Shown: piece after piece, positions 6,736-14,021 of the stretch
Layout: the number at the start of each line of letters is the position of its first letter
Position numbering within the stretch: position 1 is the stretch's first letter
Assembly: GCA_045594705.1 (NCBI GenBank)
Contig: JAZNZB010000003.1
Location: 1-16,387 of the forward strand
DNA from: SVQP01 sp045594705
Lineage (GTDB): Bacteria; Bacillota; Clostridia; Oscillospirales; CAG-272
Direction of reading: 5' to 3'
DNA: 16,387 nucleotides
The notes under the pieces: generated by a model
The model's input: the letters and a program-made list of their open reading frames with translations, nothing else
What the model was told of the DNA's origin: nothing
Database searches by the model: none
Position numbers and translations under genes: made by a program

Positions 6736-9522
6736 ATGGCTAAGGATTACACAAGTACGCTGAATTTGCCCAGTACGTCGTTTGCAATGCGCGCAAATCT
6801 GCCGCAGCGCGAGCCCGAAATGCTCAAGTACTGGGAGAATATGGATCTGTACGCACGCCTGCAAGAGCAGAATGCGGACAAGCCCGCATTCATTTTGCAC
6901 GACGGCCCTCCCTTCTCCAACGGCAATATTCACATGGGTACTGCACTCAATAAAATGCTCAAGGACTTTATCAACAAGTATAAGACCATGAGCGGCTATC
7001 GCGTGCCCATCGTTCCCGGTTGGGATAACCACGGCATGCCCATCGAGTCTGCCATCATCAAGAAGAATAAGCTGGACCGCAAGAAGATGAAGACCTCCGA
7101 GTTCCGTACCGCTTGCTATCAGTTTGCAGAGAAGTACGTGGACATTCAGAGAAACCAGTTCAAGAGACTGGGCGTTCTGGCAGATTGGGAGAACCCCTAT
7201 CTGACCATGGATCCCAAGTTTGAAGAAAAGGAAGTATTGGTCTTTGGCGAGATGTTCAAGAAGGGCTACATTTACAAGGGTCTGAAGCCCGTGTACTGGT
7301 GCCCCAAGGACGAGACTGCGCTGGCCGAGGCAGAGATCGAGTATGCAACCGATTCCTGTACCTCTATTTTCGTCAAGTTCGCCATCAAGGACGACGCAGG
7401 CAAGCTGGCCGGTGTTTGCGACCTGTCCAAGACCTATTTCGTGATCTGGACCACCACCACTTGGACACTGCCCGGTAACCTTGCCATCGCGCTTAACCCT
7501 GTGGAGAGCTACGTGGTAGTCAAGGCAGGAGAGGAGTGCTACATCGTAGCAGAGGCTCTTTGCGCCAAGACCATGAAGGCAGGCGGCATCGAGGATTACG
7601 AGATCCTGGCAGCATTCCCCGGCAACACCTTTGAATATATGAAGGCGCAGCATCCCTTCCTGGACCGTGAGTCGCTGATCGTCAATGCGGATTACGTTAC
7701 CATGGATTCCGGTACAGGCTGCGTGCACACCGCGCCCGGCTTTGGTGCGGACGACTATATCACCTGCAAGCGTTACGGCATTGATATCATCGTGCCTGTG
7801 GACGACCGCGGCTACCAGACCGAGGATGCAGGCAAGTACGCAGGGCTTTACTACGCACAGTCCAACGAGGTCATTCTTGCTGATATGAAGGAGAGTGGCG
7901 CACTGTTCGCAAGCGAGGAAATGAGCCATGAATATCCGCACTGCTGGAGATGTAAGTCTCCCATCATCTTCCGCGCAACTCCCCAGTGGTTCTGCTCTGT
8001 GGATGCGTTCAAGGAAGAGGCAGTTGCCGCATGTCAGAGCGTGACCTGGCTGCCCGCATGGGGCGGCGAGCGTATGGCACAGATGGTACGTGACCGTGCC
8101 GACTGGTGCATCTCCCGTCAGCGTCAGTGGGGTCTGCCTATTCCCGTATTCTATTGCGAGGATTGCGGTGAGGTCATTTGCGACGATGCAACCATTGCAA
8201 AGGTTGCAGAGGTCTTTGGCCAAAAGGGCTCCAACTCCTGGTGGGATCTGTCCGTCGAGGAGCTGATGCCCGCAGATTATACCTGCAAGTGCGGCTGCAA
8301 GAAGTTCCGCCGCGAGACCAACACCCTGGACGGCTGGTTTGACTCCGGCTCGTCTCACATCGCAGTGCTTGAGCAAAGACCCGAGCTGCATTGGCCCTCT
8401 GACGTATATCTTGAGGGCGGAGACCAGTACAGAGGTTGGTTCCAGGCAGCCCTTTTGACCGCAGTAGGTGCTAAGGGCGAGGGCGCGCCCTACAAGACCG
8501 TTCTGACCCACGGCTGGGTGGTTGACGGCGAGGGCAGAGCCATGCACAAGTCGCTTGGCAACGGCGTTGATCCCGATGACGTGGTCAAGAAGTACGGCGG
8601 CGATATCGCAAGACTGTGGGCTGCTTCTACCGACTACCACGCGGACGTTCGCTGCTCGGATAACATTTTCCGTCAGCAGTCCGAAACCTACAGAAAGATC
8701 CGTAACACCGCAAGAATCCTGCTTGCAAACCTGGGCGACTTCAATCCCGATACCGATATGGTGGCTTACGACGAGCTGCCCGCCATCGACAAGTGGATCC
8801 TTGCTCGCTACAACAAGCTGGTCGGCGAGGTTCGCGACGCGTTTGACGGTTACGAATTCCATATCGCATACCACGCGCTCAATAACTTCTGCACCATTGA
8901 CCTGTCCAAGCTGTACGTGGACATCACCAAGGACAGAGTCTATACCGAGCGTGCAGACAGCCGCGCGCGCAGAAGCGCACAGACTGCAATGTATATCATC
9001 ATTTCGGGCATGACCCGTCTGATGGCTCCCATCATCAGCTTCACCGCTGAGGAGATCTGGCAGTCCATGCCTCATGCTTCGACCGACAAGGCAGAGAGTG
9101 TATTCCTTAACGATATGCCCGCATGCGACGCGGCACTCGAGTCCGAGGGCACTAACGCATGGGATGAATTGTTTGAGCTGCGTGATGACGTCATGAAGGC
9201 TCTGGAGCTGGCGCGTGCAGAAAAGCTGATCGGTAAGTCGCTGGATGCAAAGGTCACGGTCTACACCGCTGACGACGCTGCATACGCACTGCTGAGTGCA
9301 TTTGCAGGCGACCTGGCGACCGTATTCATCACCTCTGCGGCAGAGGTGCTCAAGGGCGAAGCCCCCGAGGGTGCAGTTACGGGCGAGGACGGCAGAATTG
9401 CCGTGGTCGTAGCCCCTGCAGACGGCTGCAAGTGCGACCGTTGCTGGGCGTATGCCAAGGAAGGAATTTCCGAGGGCGACAACTTCCTTTGCGCACGCTG
9501 CAAGAGCATTCTGGAACTTTAA
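6736..9522 (+). CDS. ileS: Isoleucyl-tRNA synthetase
   Basis: Charges tRNA-Ile, with a CP1 editing domain that removes mischarged valine. At 928 residues it has the normal length for bacterial type-1 IleRS. The signature 1 region is HDGPPFSNGNIHMGTALNK, with H66-M-G-T69 in place of canonical HIGH. It is followed by VPGWDNHGMPIE, the editing-domain motif WTTTTWTLPGNLAIALNP, and GTGCVHTAPGFGADDY. DGWFDSGSSH, GGDQYRGWFQ and signature 2 DGEGRAMHKSLGN (M603-H-K-S606, versus KMSKS) come next. The C-terminal zinc site uses C898/C900/C903 and C919/C922. AAGGAG at 6720-6725 is 10 bases before ATG 6736. Many Firmicute ileS genes carry a T-box leader; here the gap to ylmH is 42 bases, so none fits and expression must follow the operon. 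Confidence 0.98.
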   Translation: MAKDYTSTLNLPSTSFAMRANLPQREPEMLKYWENMDLYARLQEQNADKPAFILHDGPPFSNGNIHMGTALNKMLKDFINKYKTMSGYRVPIVPGWDNHGMPIESAIIKKNKLDRKKMKTSEFRTACYQFAEKYVDIQRNQFKRLGVLADWENPYLTMDPKFEEKEVLVFGEMFKKGYIYKGLKPVYWCPKDETALAEAEIEYATDSCTSIFVKFAIKDDAGKLAGVCDLSKTYFVIWTTTTWTLPGNLAIALNPVESYVVVKAGEECYIVAEALCAKTMKAGGIEDYEILAAFPGNTFEYMKAQHPFLDRESLIVNADYVTMDSGTGCVHTAPGFGADDYITCKRYGIDIIVPVDDRGYQTEDAGKYAGLYYAQSNEVILADMKESGALFASEEMSHEYPHCWRCKSPIIFRATPQWFCSVDAFKEEAVAACQSVTWLPAWGGERMAQMVRDRADWCISRQRQWGLPIPVFYCEDCGEVICDDATIAKVAEVFGQKGSNSWWDLSVEELMPADYTCKCGCKKFRRETNTLDGWFDSGSSHIAVLEQRPELHWPSDVYLEGGDQYRGWFQAALLTAVGAKGEGAPYKTVLTHGWVVDGEGRAMHKSLGNGVDPDDVVKKYGGDIARLWAASTDYHADVRCSDNIFRQQSETYRKIRNTARILLANLGDFNPDTDMVAYDELPAIDKWILARYNKLVGEVRDAFDGYEFHIAYHALNNFCTIDLSKLYVDITKDRVYTERADSRARRSAQTAMYIIISGMTRLMAPIISFTAEEIWQSMPHASTDKAESVFLNDMPACDAALESEGTNAWDELFELRDDVMKALELARAEKLIGKSLDAKVTVYTADDAAYALLSAFAGDLATVFITSAAEVLKGEAPEGAVTGEDGRIAVVVAPADGCKCDRCWAYAKEGISEGDNFLCARCKSILEL

Positions 9523-9539
9523 TTACGCAATATAAGACC

Positions 9540-9565
9540 GCCGAGGGTCGGGAACGACCCTCGGC
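9540..9565 (+). other. Strong hairpin between ileS and lspA without U-tract
   Basis: An 11-bp perfect stem (GCCGAGGGTCG / CGACCCTCGGC) closes a GGAA tetraloop 17 bases after the ileS stop. It is followed by ATTATAG, not by a run of T, so it is more likely an mRNA-stability, processing or partial-termination element than a full intrinsic terminator. The lspA ribosome binding site follows immediately. Confidence 0.8.
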
Positions 9566-9584
9566 ATTATAGAAAGGAACTTTT

Positions 9585-10136
9585 ATGCTGTATCTGATCT
9601 TATGGGCAGCCATCGTCGCCGTGATCGTAGGCGCGGATCAGCTGACCAAGTATCTTGTGATACAACACATTCCCGAAGGGGAGTCTATCCCCGTGATCGA
9701 GGGAGTGCTGCACTGGACGCATATCAAAAACGACGGTGCGATCTTCGGCTGGTTTGACGATTCGCGCTGGATGTTCATGATCCTCTCGACCGTAGGCATT
9801 CTGCTCATGATCGGCATGCTTGTCTGGTGGGTCAAAAAAGAGCCGAAGGACAAGTTCATGCAGGTGATTCTGACGCTGCTGATCGCGGGCGGCATCGGCA
9901 ACATGATCGATCGCTGCACGCTGGGCGTGGTGACCGACTTTATTGATTTCTGTGCATTCCCCAATCTGTGGAAATGGATCTTTAACGTCGCCGACTGTGC
10001 CGTAACCATTGGCGGAGCGTTGATGGTGCTGTGGCTGATTCTGTCGGTCATTACCGAGATCAAAAACAAGAAAAATGCTCCCGTCGACGAGGCGGAGTCC
10101 AAAGATGACCATGCAGACGCTGACACTCAGAGTTGA
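9585..10136 (+). CDS. lspA: Lipoprotein signal peptidase (signal peptidase II)
   Basis: A membrane aspartyl protease that cleaves prolipoprotein signal peptides before the lipidated Cys. At 183 residues it is longer than the usual ~150-170 because of a hydrophilic, acidic C-terminal tail (NKKNAPVDEAESKDDHADADTQS region). Family motifs are ADQLTKYLV near the start, the LHWTHIKNDGAIFG region (normally N-x-GAAF), GGIGNMIDR carrying catalytic D109, VVTDFIDF, and FNVADCAVTIG with catalytic D137. Four transmembrane helices are visible, at about residues 3-18, 62-84, 95-112 and 135-158. AAAGGAA at 9573-9579 is 5 bases before ATG 9585. Its 3' end overlaps rluD by 32 bases in another frame. Confidence 0.96.
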   Translation: MLYLILWAAIVAVIVGADQLTKYLVIQHIPEGESIPVIEGVLHWTHIKNDGAIFGWFDDSRWMFMILSTVGILLMIGMLVWWVKKEPKDKFMQVILTLLIAGGIGNMIDRCTLGVVTDFIDFCAFPNLWKWIFNVADCAVTIGGALMVLWLILSVITEIKNKKNAPVDEAESKDDHADADTQS

Positions 10137-11076
10137 GGCCGCCGATGCGGGTACAAGAATAGACAAATACCTCTCGGAGCGGGCCGATCTGACCCGCTCC
10201 GCTGCGGTCAGACTCATAGAGGAGGGCGGTGTGTCGATTGGCGGCGCGTCGGTCTCCAAAAACTGTAAGGTCAAGTGCGGGGACGAGATCACGGTGGTCA
10301 TTCCCGAGCCCGAGCCGGATGCTGCGTTGCCCGAGAATGTCCCTTTGGACGTGGTGTACGAGGACGACGACATCATCGTAGTCAACAAGCCTGTCGGTAT
10401 GGTGGTGCATCCCGCGGCGGGAAACCCGAGCGGCACGCTGGTCAATGCACTCCTGTATCATTGCAAGGGCAGTCTGTCGGGGATTGGCGGCGTGCTGCGC
10501 CCCGGTATCGTGCATCGAATCGATAAGGATACCTCCGGGCTTTTGGTCGTGGCCAAGAACGATCGCGCGCACCTGCACTTAGCCGAGCAGATCAAGGAGC
10601 ATAGTGCGCACCGCATCTACCGCGCTGTGTGCGTGGGAAACGTCAAGGAGGACGAGGGCACGGTTGACCTGCCCATTGGCCGTCACCCCGTGGACCGCAA
10701 GAAAATGGCGGTCATCCGCGACCCGGACCGCGAAGCACGCGATGCAGTCACGCATTATCGCGTGCTGGAAAGATTTGCGGGCAGGCAGACATGGGGGAAC
10801 GCGTTTACCTATATCGAATGCCGCCTGGAGACGGGCAGAACGCATCAGATCCGCGTGCATATGGCCGCAAAGGGACATCCGCTGCTGGGTGACGAGGTGT
10901 ACGGCGGCGACAACACCCCCTTCGGCGCGCGGCATAAGGCCTGGATCAAGGGGCAGACGCTGCACGCCTGCGAGCTGCATCTGACGCACCCGACCACAGG
11001 CGAGCGCATGCATTTTACAGCCCCCCAACCGCCCGAAATGATCAAGCTTTTGGAGATTTTACGCCGTGAAGAATGA
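10105..11076 (+). CDS. rluD: RluD-family 23S rRNA pseudouridine synthase
   Basis: A 323-residue enzyme with an N-terminal S4 domain (residues about 15-65: GTRIDKYLSERADLTRSAAV, LIEEGGVSIGG, KCGDEITV). The RluA/RluD catalytic domain includes PGIVHRIDKDTSGLLVVAK, where D140 is the nucleophilic Asp of the HRLDKxTSG motif, and GRTHQIRVHMAAKGHPLLGD. By homology it isomerises uridines in 23S rRNA (helix 69 for RluD); the exact target in Firmicutes is not certain. ATG 10105 is preceded by GGAG (10094-10097) with a 7-base spacer and lies inside the lspA end. The lspA-rluD order is conserved in Firmicutes. Its TGA overlaps the next gene's start, so these are coupled. Confidence 0.94.
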   Translation: MTMQTLTLRVEAADAGTRIDKYLSERADLTRSAAVRLIEEGGVSIGGASVSKNCKVKCGDEITVVIPEPEPDAALPENVPLDVVYEDDDIIVVNKPVGMVVHPAAGNPSGTLVNALLYHCKGSLSGIGGVLRPGIVHRIDKDTSGLLVVAKNDRAHLHLAEQIKEHSAHRIYRAVCVGNVKEDEGTVDLPIGRHPVDRKKMAVIRDPDREARDAVTHYRVLERFAGRQTWGNAFTYIECRLETGRTHQIRVHMAAKGHPLLGDEVYGGDNTPFGARHKAWIKGQTLHACELHLTHPTTGERMHFTAPQPPEMIKLLEILRREE

Positions 11077-11914
11077 GAATATCTTTGCACATATCGCCAT
11101 TGTGACCGATCTGGACGGCACGTTTTTCGGTGCAGGCGCGCAGCCGCCCGAGGCAAATCTGCAGGCAATTGCTGAGTTTTGCGCGCGCGGTGGCCAGTTT
11201 ACCTACGGCACGGGACGTATGCATAAAAATATCGTGCGTGTGCTGCCGCAGTCGGGTACGATGTGTACGCTGCCTGCCGTGGTGTGCAACGGCTCGTATC
11301 TGCTGGATTTTTCCACGGGTGAGCGACTGTACCCCACAAGCATGAGAACCGAGGATGTGATCGCCGTGGCAAAATATGCGCGGGAGATCGCGCCTGAGCT
11401 TGGCGTGCGTGTGGTGACGCCTGACGGCTTTATGACCGACGGCCGCGGCAGCGACATTGTGCGTGAAATGACGCGAAATCCGGCCGATTTCCCGCACGTG
11501 CTGCCCATCGACGAGTGGCCGAGTGCCAACCCTGAGGGGCAATGGTTCAAGCTGGTGTTTCGAGGTGAGGCGGAGATGCTTGTGGCGCTGCGGCCTTGCC
11601 TGGCTGAGAGATTCGGTGACCGATTTGAGTACGCAGTCTCGGGTTCGCGCTTTTTGGAGCTGACGGTCAAGGGCTGCACCAAGGCGTCGGGCATTGCAAG
11701 ACTTCGACTCCTGTACCGCGAGAGAACCGGGCACGACCTCTTTGTTGTGGCGTGCGGCGACCAGGAAAACGACCTTGCCATGCTTCGTGCGGCAGACCTT
11801 GCATTCTGCCCCGAAAACGCCATCGACGAGGTCAAAAGGCTTTGCCGTGCCACGCTCTGCCACCACACGGTCGGTATCATGCCCGAGGTTGTGGAGCAGC
11901 TTGAGAATATGTAA
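11066..11914 (+). CDS. Cof-type HAD-IIB sugar-phosphatase-like hydrolase
   Basis: A 282-residue haloacid-dehalogenase phosphatase. Motif I is TDLDGTF (nucleophile D15, acid/base D17), motif II is in FTYGTGR, motif III is the lysine of VKGCTKASGI, and motif IV is GDQENDLAMLRAAD. A long C2-type cap between motifs II and III places it in subfamily IIB (Cof/YidA-like), enzymes acting on small phosphorylated sugars or cofactors. The substrate cannot be read from sequence. The start is GTG 11066, with GGAG at 11052-11055 10 bases upstream, and it overlaps the rluD stop by 11 bases. The conserved MPEVVEQLEN C-terminus fits the family. This is the last gene of the long plus-strand array. Confidence 0.9.
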   Translation: MKNENIFAHIAIVTDLDGTFFGAGAQPPEANLQAIAEFCARGGQFTYGTGRMHKNIVRVLPQSGTMCTLPAVVCNGSYLLDFSTGERLYPTSMRTEDVIAVAKYAREIAPELGVRVVTPDGFMTDGRGSDIVREMTRNPADFPHVLPIDEWPSANPEGQWFKLVFRGEAEMLVALRPCLAERFGDRFEYAVSGSRFLELTVKGCTKASGIARLRLLYRERTGHDLFVVACGDQENDLAMLRAADLAFCPENAIDEVKRLCRATLCHHTVGIMPEVVEQLENM

Positions 11915-11918
11915 GACC

Positions 11919-11955
11919 GGGAGAAACCGCAAGCGGTTTCTCCCAACCTTTTATT
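11919..11955 (+). terminator. Intrinsic terminator ending the long operon
   Basis: The 11-bp perfect stem GGGAGAAACCG / CGGTTTCTCCC with a CAAG loop (11919-11944) is followed by AACCTTTTATTTG. It lies 4 bases after the HAD gene's stop. The convergent minus-strand cotJC fragment ends at 11951, so the hairpin may serve both directions, but the minus-side T-run is weak. Confidence 0.88.
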
Positions 11956-12154
11956 TGTCAAACGAGGGGTTATATGCGTAGTAGTTCTTGCGGTCAAGCC
12001 CTTCGCGGGTCTTGTTCAGGGCCTCTGCGAAGCGTTGGTAGTGCACAAGTTCGCGCTGGCGCAAGAAGCGGATGACGTCCTTGACGTCGGGATCATCGGC
12101 AAGACGCAAGATATTGTCGTAGGTGGTGCGCGCCTTTTGCTCTGTTACTATCAC
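11951..12154 (-). pseudogene. cotJC: C-terminal fragment of CotJC (spore coat manganese catalase)
   Basis: About 64 codons match the extreme C-terminus of CotJC-type manganese catalase, from EQKARTTYDNILRLADDPDV through VIRFLRQRELVHYQRFAEAL to the terminal NYYAYNPSFDK. The family usually has ~190 residues, so roughly the N-terminal two thirds, including most dimanganese ligands, are missing. The fragment has no frameshift or stop to its natural TAA at 11951-11953. Homology stops at about position 12143-12147. Upstream on the minus strand lie unrelated sequence, a MITE-like repeat and a serine recombinase, and the N-terminal part is not found elsewhere in the window. It may be a dead remnant or the 3' half of a gene split by an excisable element. 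The nominal GTG start at 12154 has no convincing ribosome binding site. Family assignment is from memory of the C-terminal sequence. Confidence 0.8.
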
Positions 12155-12157
12155 GTA

Positions 12158-12191
12158 TTCGCAACGAAATTGAGTCTTGCAAACGTGCGAA
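12158..12191. repeat. Imperfect dyad beside the cotJC breakpoint
   Basis: TTCGCaACG at 12158-12166 mirrors CGTGCGAA at 12184-12191, an interrupted inverted repeat of about 34 bases. It lies just outside the last recognisable cotJC codon. Such imperfect dyads are typical of serine-recombinase attachment sites but also occur by chance. Confidence 0.3.
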
Positions 12192-12225
12192 AAATCCTTA
12201 TTTTACAAGGGTTTTCGGTTCTTTT
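12188..12225 (+). terminator. Weak terminator-like hairpin
   Basis: CGAAAA-atCCTT pairs with AAGG-gTTTTCG around an ATTTTAC loop and is followed by GTTCTTTTT. No plus-strand gene ends just upstream, because the HAD gene has its own terminator. It could be a relic from the arm of a mobile element. Confidence 0.3.
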
Positions 12226-12243
12226 TGATAGTGTCTGTTACTT

Positions 12244-12372
12244 AAGGCTCCCTTGTGTAAAGGGAGCTGACGCCGAAGGCGGCTGAGGGATTGTTTTTAA
12301 CTTCATTATTGTGCTTTACAATCCCTCCGTCACGCTGTCGCGTGCCACCTCCCTTTACACAAGGGAGGCTTT
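12244..12372. mobile_element. MITE-like inverted-repeat element (~129 bp)
   Basis: Both ends are near-perfect inverted copies. The left end AAGGCTCCCTTGTGTAAAGGGAG (from 12244) matches the complement of the right end CTCCCTTTACACAAGGGAGGCTTT (to 12372) with one or two mismatches. Each arm also folds alone: GCTCCCTT/AAGGGAGC at 12247-12267 and CCTCCCTT/AAGGGAGG at 12348-12368. Inside, GAGGGATTGT at 12285-12294 pairs perfectly with ACAATCCCTC at 12318-12327. There is no coding capacity and no obvious target-site duplication. Elements of this look (AGGCTCCCT...AGGGAGCTG...CTGAGGGATTGT) recur many times in gut Clostridia genomes, as I recall. It sits between the recombinase 3' end and the cotJC fragment. 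Confidence 0.85.
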
Positions 12373-12387
12373 CGGAGAGTGCGTCGC

Positions 12388-13947
12388 TCAAAAGTTCCAG
12401 TGTATCTCAATCGGCACATTCCTTGTTCCTTGAATACGCTTTCCGACCATGATTTTGTCGATCAAAATCTCCACCATTTCCCGTGTCAGATGCTCTACTT
12501 TGACGTATTTTTCGATCAATTCACGGCGGTTGTCACCAACGGCAATTTTGACTTCAATCTCGGCAATTCGCTTTTGACATTCCAGCACCTGAGCTTCAAG
12601 ACGTTCTTTTTGTGAGGTGAAGTCCTTTGACAGCTCGATGAAATCTGCCTCACAAATTAAGCCCTTCACCTTGTCAAGATAAAGGTCGCGCACACCCTTG
12701 GAGAATTGATTGATCTTTCCTTGATAGGTCGAAATTTCGGATTCAATTTCTTGCTTTTGCGTGAGGAGATCGGCATTAAATTGCACCTTACGTTCCAATT
12801 CGTCCATATCAAGATACTCGGCGTTCAGTCGCCGCAGTTCCGCAATGACCATCCGTTCAAGCCTATCTACCGAAATAAACGCGCCCTCGCACGCACCCTT
12901 GGCGTAGTGTCGATTGGGGCATTGCAGGAAATGTCTGCCACCCGATTTTGACGATCGCATGACGTATCCGCAGGACGCGCACCGCACCTTCTTGGCAAAT
13001 AGTCCGATCGTACCGACCTTGAACGGCTTGGCTCGCTCGGCAATCATTTTCTGCACTCTGTCCCATAGGGCACGGTCAATGATTGGCTCATGGGTGCCTT
13101 CCACTCTGAACCATTGCTCCTTGGGGCGTGGGCGGTTGATGCTCGTTTTATACGAAATGCTTTCATATTTGCCTTGCACGAGATTGCCGATATAGGTCTC
13201 GTTGACCAGCATATCTGAAATGGCGAAATACTTCCACAGTGTGCTGTTCTTGCTTGGTGGCAGACTAAAGCGTAGTCCCTGCATCCGCTTGTACTCGGTG
13301 GGATTGGGGATCCCTCGGTCGTTGAGCATCCGAGCGATCGCCGTTTTGCCGTAGCCCTGCGAAAAGAGGGTAAACACCTCTCGCACCACGGAGGCGGCTT
13401 CCTCATCGATGATCAGATGACCTTTCAATTCAGGGTCTTTCTTGTAGCCGTAGAGCGCAAAGGAGCCGATGTGAAAGCCGTTTTTGCGGCGGCTGTCAAG
13501 GGCGGATTTGATACTGTCCGACATATCCTCCAAGTACCACTCGTTGACAAGTCCGTTGATCTGACGGCTTTTTTTGTTGCCCTTGTTGGCGGTATCGGCG
13601 TTGTCAACGATGCTGACAAATCGAATGCCCCAAATAGGGAACAGACCGTGTATGTATCGCTCCACAAGCTCAAGCTCACGGGTGAAACGGGATTGTGTCT
13701 TGCAAAGGATAATATCAAATTTTCTCGCTTGAGCGTCGGCAAGAAGCCTCTTAAACTCGGGGCGGTTACGGTCCGAACCCGCATAATCGTCGTCACTGTA
13801 AATGCCGTAAAGCTCCCAGCTCATTCTGTCGGCGTAATCGCGTAGCATCGCCTTTTGGTTCTGAATGCTCCCCGAATCGTCGGTGGCGTTCTGCTTATTT
13901 TTGTCCTCCTCGGACAGTCTGCAATAGATTGCTACTTTTTCTCTCAT
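12388..13947 (-). CDS. Large serine recombinase (site-specific integrase/excisionase type)
   Basis: A 519-residue member of the large serine recombinases, which integrate, excise or invert DNA between att sites. The N-terminal resolvase domain has the nucleophile S12 in IYCRLSEEDK, then SIQNQK, SDDDYAGSDRNRPEFKRLL and SRFTRELELVERY (catalytic arginines). The recombinase domain follows, with SRRKNGFHIGSFALYGYKKD and GYGKTAIARMLNDRGIPNP. A zinc ribbon uses CASCGY and the later QCPNRHYAKGAC. A coiled-coil stretch at about residues 395-470 precedes the C-terminal tail IEIHWNF. All domains look intact. CTCCTCC at 13956-13962 (minus-strand GGAGGAG) is the ribosome binding site, 8 bases from ATG 13945-13947, and it lies in a hairpin loop. 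A promoter overlaps the end of the small gene upstream. Its neighbours (cotJC fragment, MITE) mark this as an accessory locus. Confidence 0.95.
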   Translation of the reverse strand: MREKVAIYCRLSEEDKNKQNATDDSGSIQNQKAMLRDYADRMSWELYGIYSDDDYAGSDRNRPEFKRLLADAQARKFDIILCKTQSRFTRELELVERYIHGLFPIWGIRFVSIVDNADTANKGNKKSRQINGLVNEWYLEDMSDSIKSALDSRRKNGFHIGSFALYGYKKDPELKGHLIIDEEAASVVREVFTLFSQGYGKTAIARMLNDRGIPNPTEYKRMQGLRFSLPPSKNSTLWKYFAISDMLVNETYIGNLVQGKYESISYKTSINRPRPKEQWFRVEGTHEPIIDRALWDRVQKMIAERAKPFKVGTIGLFAKKVRCASCGYVMRSSKSGGRHFLQCPNRHYAKGACEGAFISVDRLERMVIAELRRLNAEYLDMDELERKVQFNADLLTQKQEIESEISTYQGKINQFSKGVRDLYLDKVKGLICEADFIELSKDFTSQKERLEAQVLECQKRIAEIEVKIAVGDNRRELIEKYVKVEHLTREMVEILIDKIMVGKRIQGTRNVPIEIHWNF

Positions 13948-13973
13948 GTTCTTATCTCCTCCACGATAAGAAC
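13948..13973 (-). promoter_or_regulatory. Perfect 9-bp hairpin/operator enclosing the recombinase ribosome binding site
   Basis: GTTCTTATC (13948-13956) and GATAAGAAC (13965-13973) are perfect inverted repeats around an 8-base loop carrying the CCTCC complement of the Shine-Dalgarno sequence. The start codon abuts the stem. It could control translation as an RNA hairpin, or the DNA dyad could be a repressor operator. Confidence 0.75.
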
Positions 13974-13992
13974 AAGCTGTTTTCTTGCCTTT

Positions 13993-14021
13993 ATTTTACC
14001 ATAAAAACGGTTGTTTGTCAT
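13993..14021 (-). promoter_or_regulatory. Sigma-A promoter of the recombinase gene
   Basis: On the minus strand, ATGACA (complement of 14016-14021) and TAAAAT (complement of 13993-13998) are 17 bases apart, and TGG before the -10 adds an extended -10 TG. The -35 overlaps the stop codon of the upstream 53-codon gene. Confidence 0.65.

Noticed and set aside
6709..9075. A 788-codon open frame on the strand opposite ileS
   Set aside because: It is the antisense shadow of ileS in a GC-biased gene: no ribosome binding site, no family motifs, composition rich in Leu/Val/His/Cys. IleRS is unmistakable on the plus strand.
12244..12372. CRISPR array or tRNA in the repeat-rich segment
   Set aside because: There are only two copies in inverted orientation, no regularly spaced direct repeats, and no cloverleaf; a MITE-like element explains it.
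13417..13845. A 142-codon plus-strand frame inside the recombinase
   Set aside because: Antisense to the catalytic domain of the serine recombinase; no ribosome binding site or recognisable motif.
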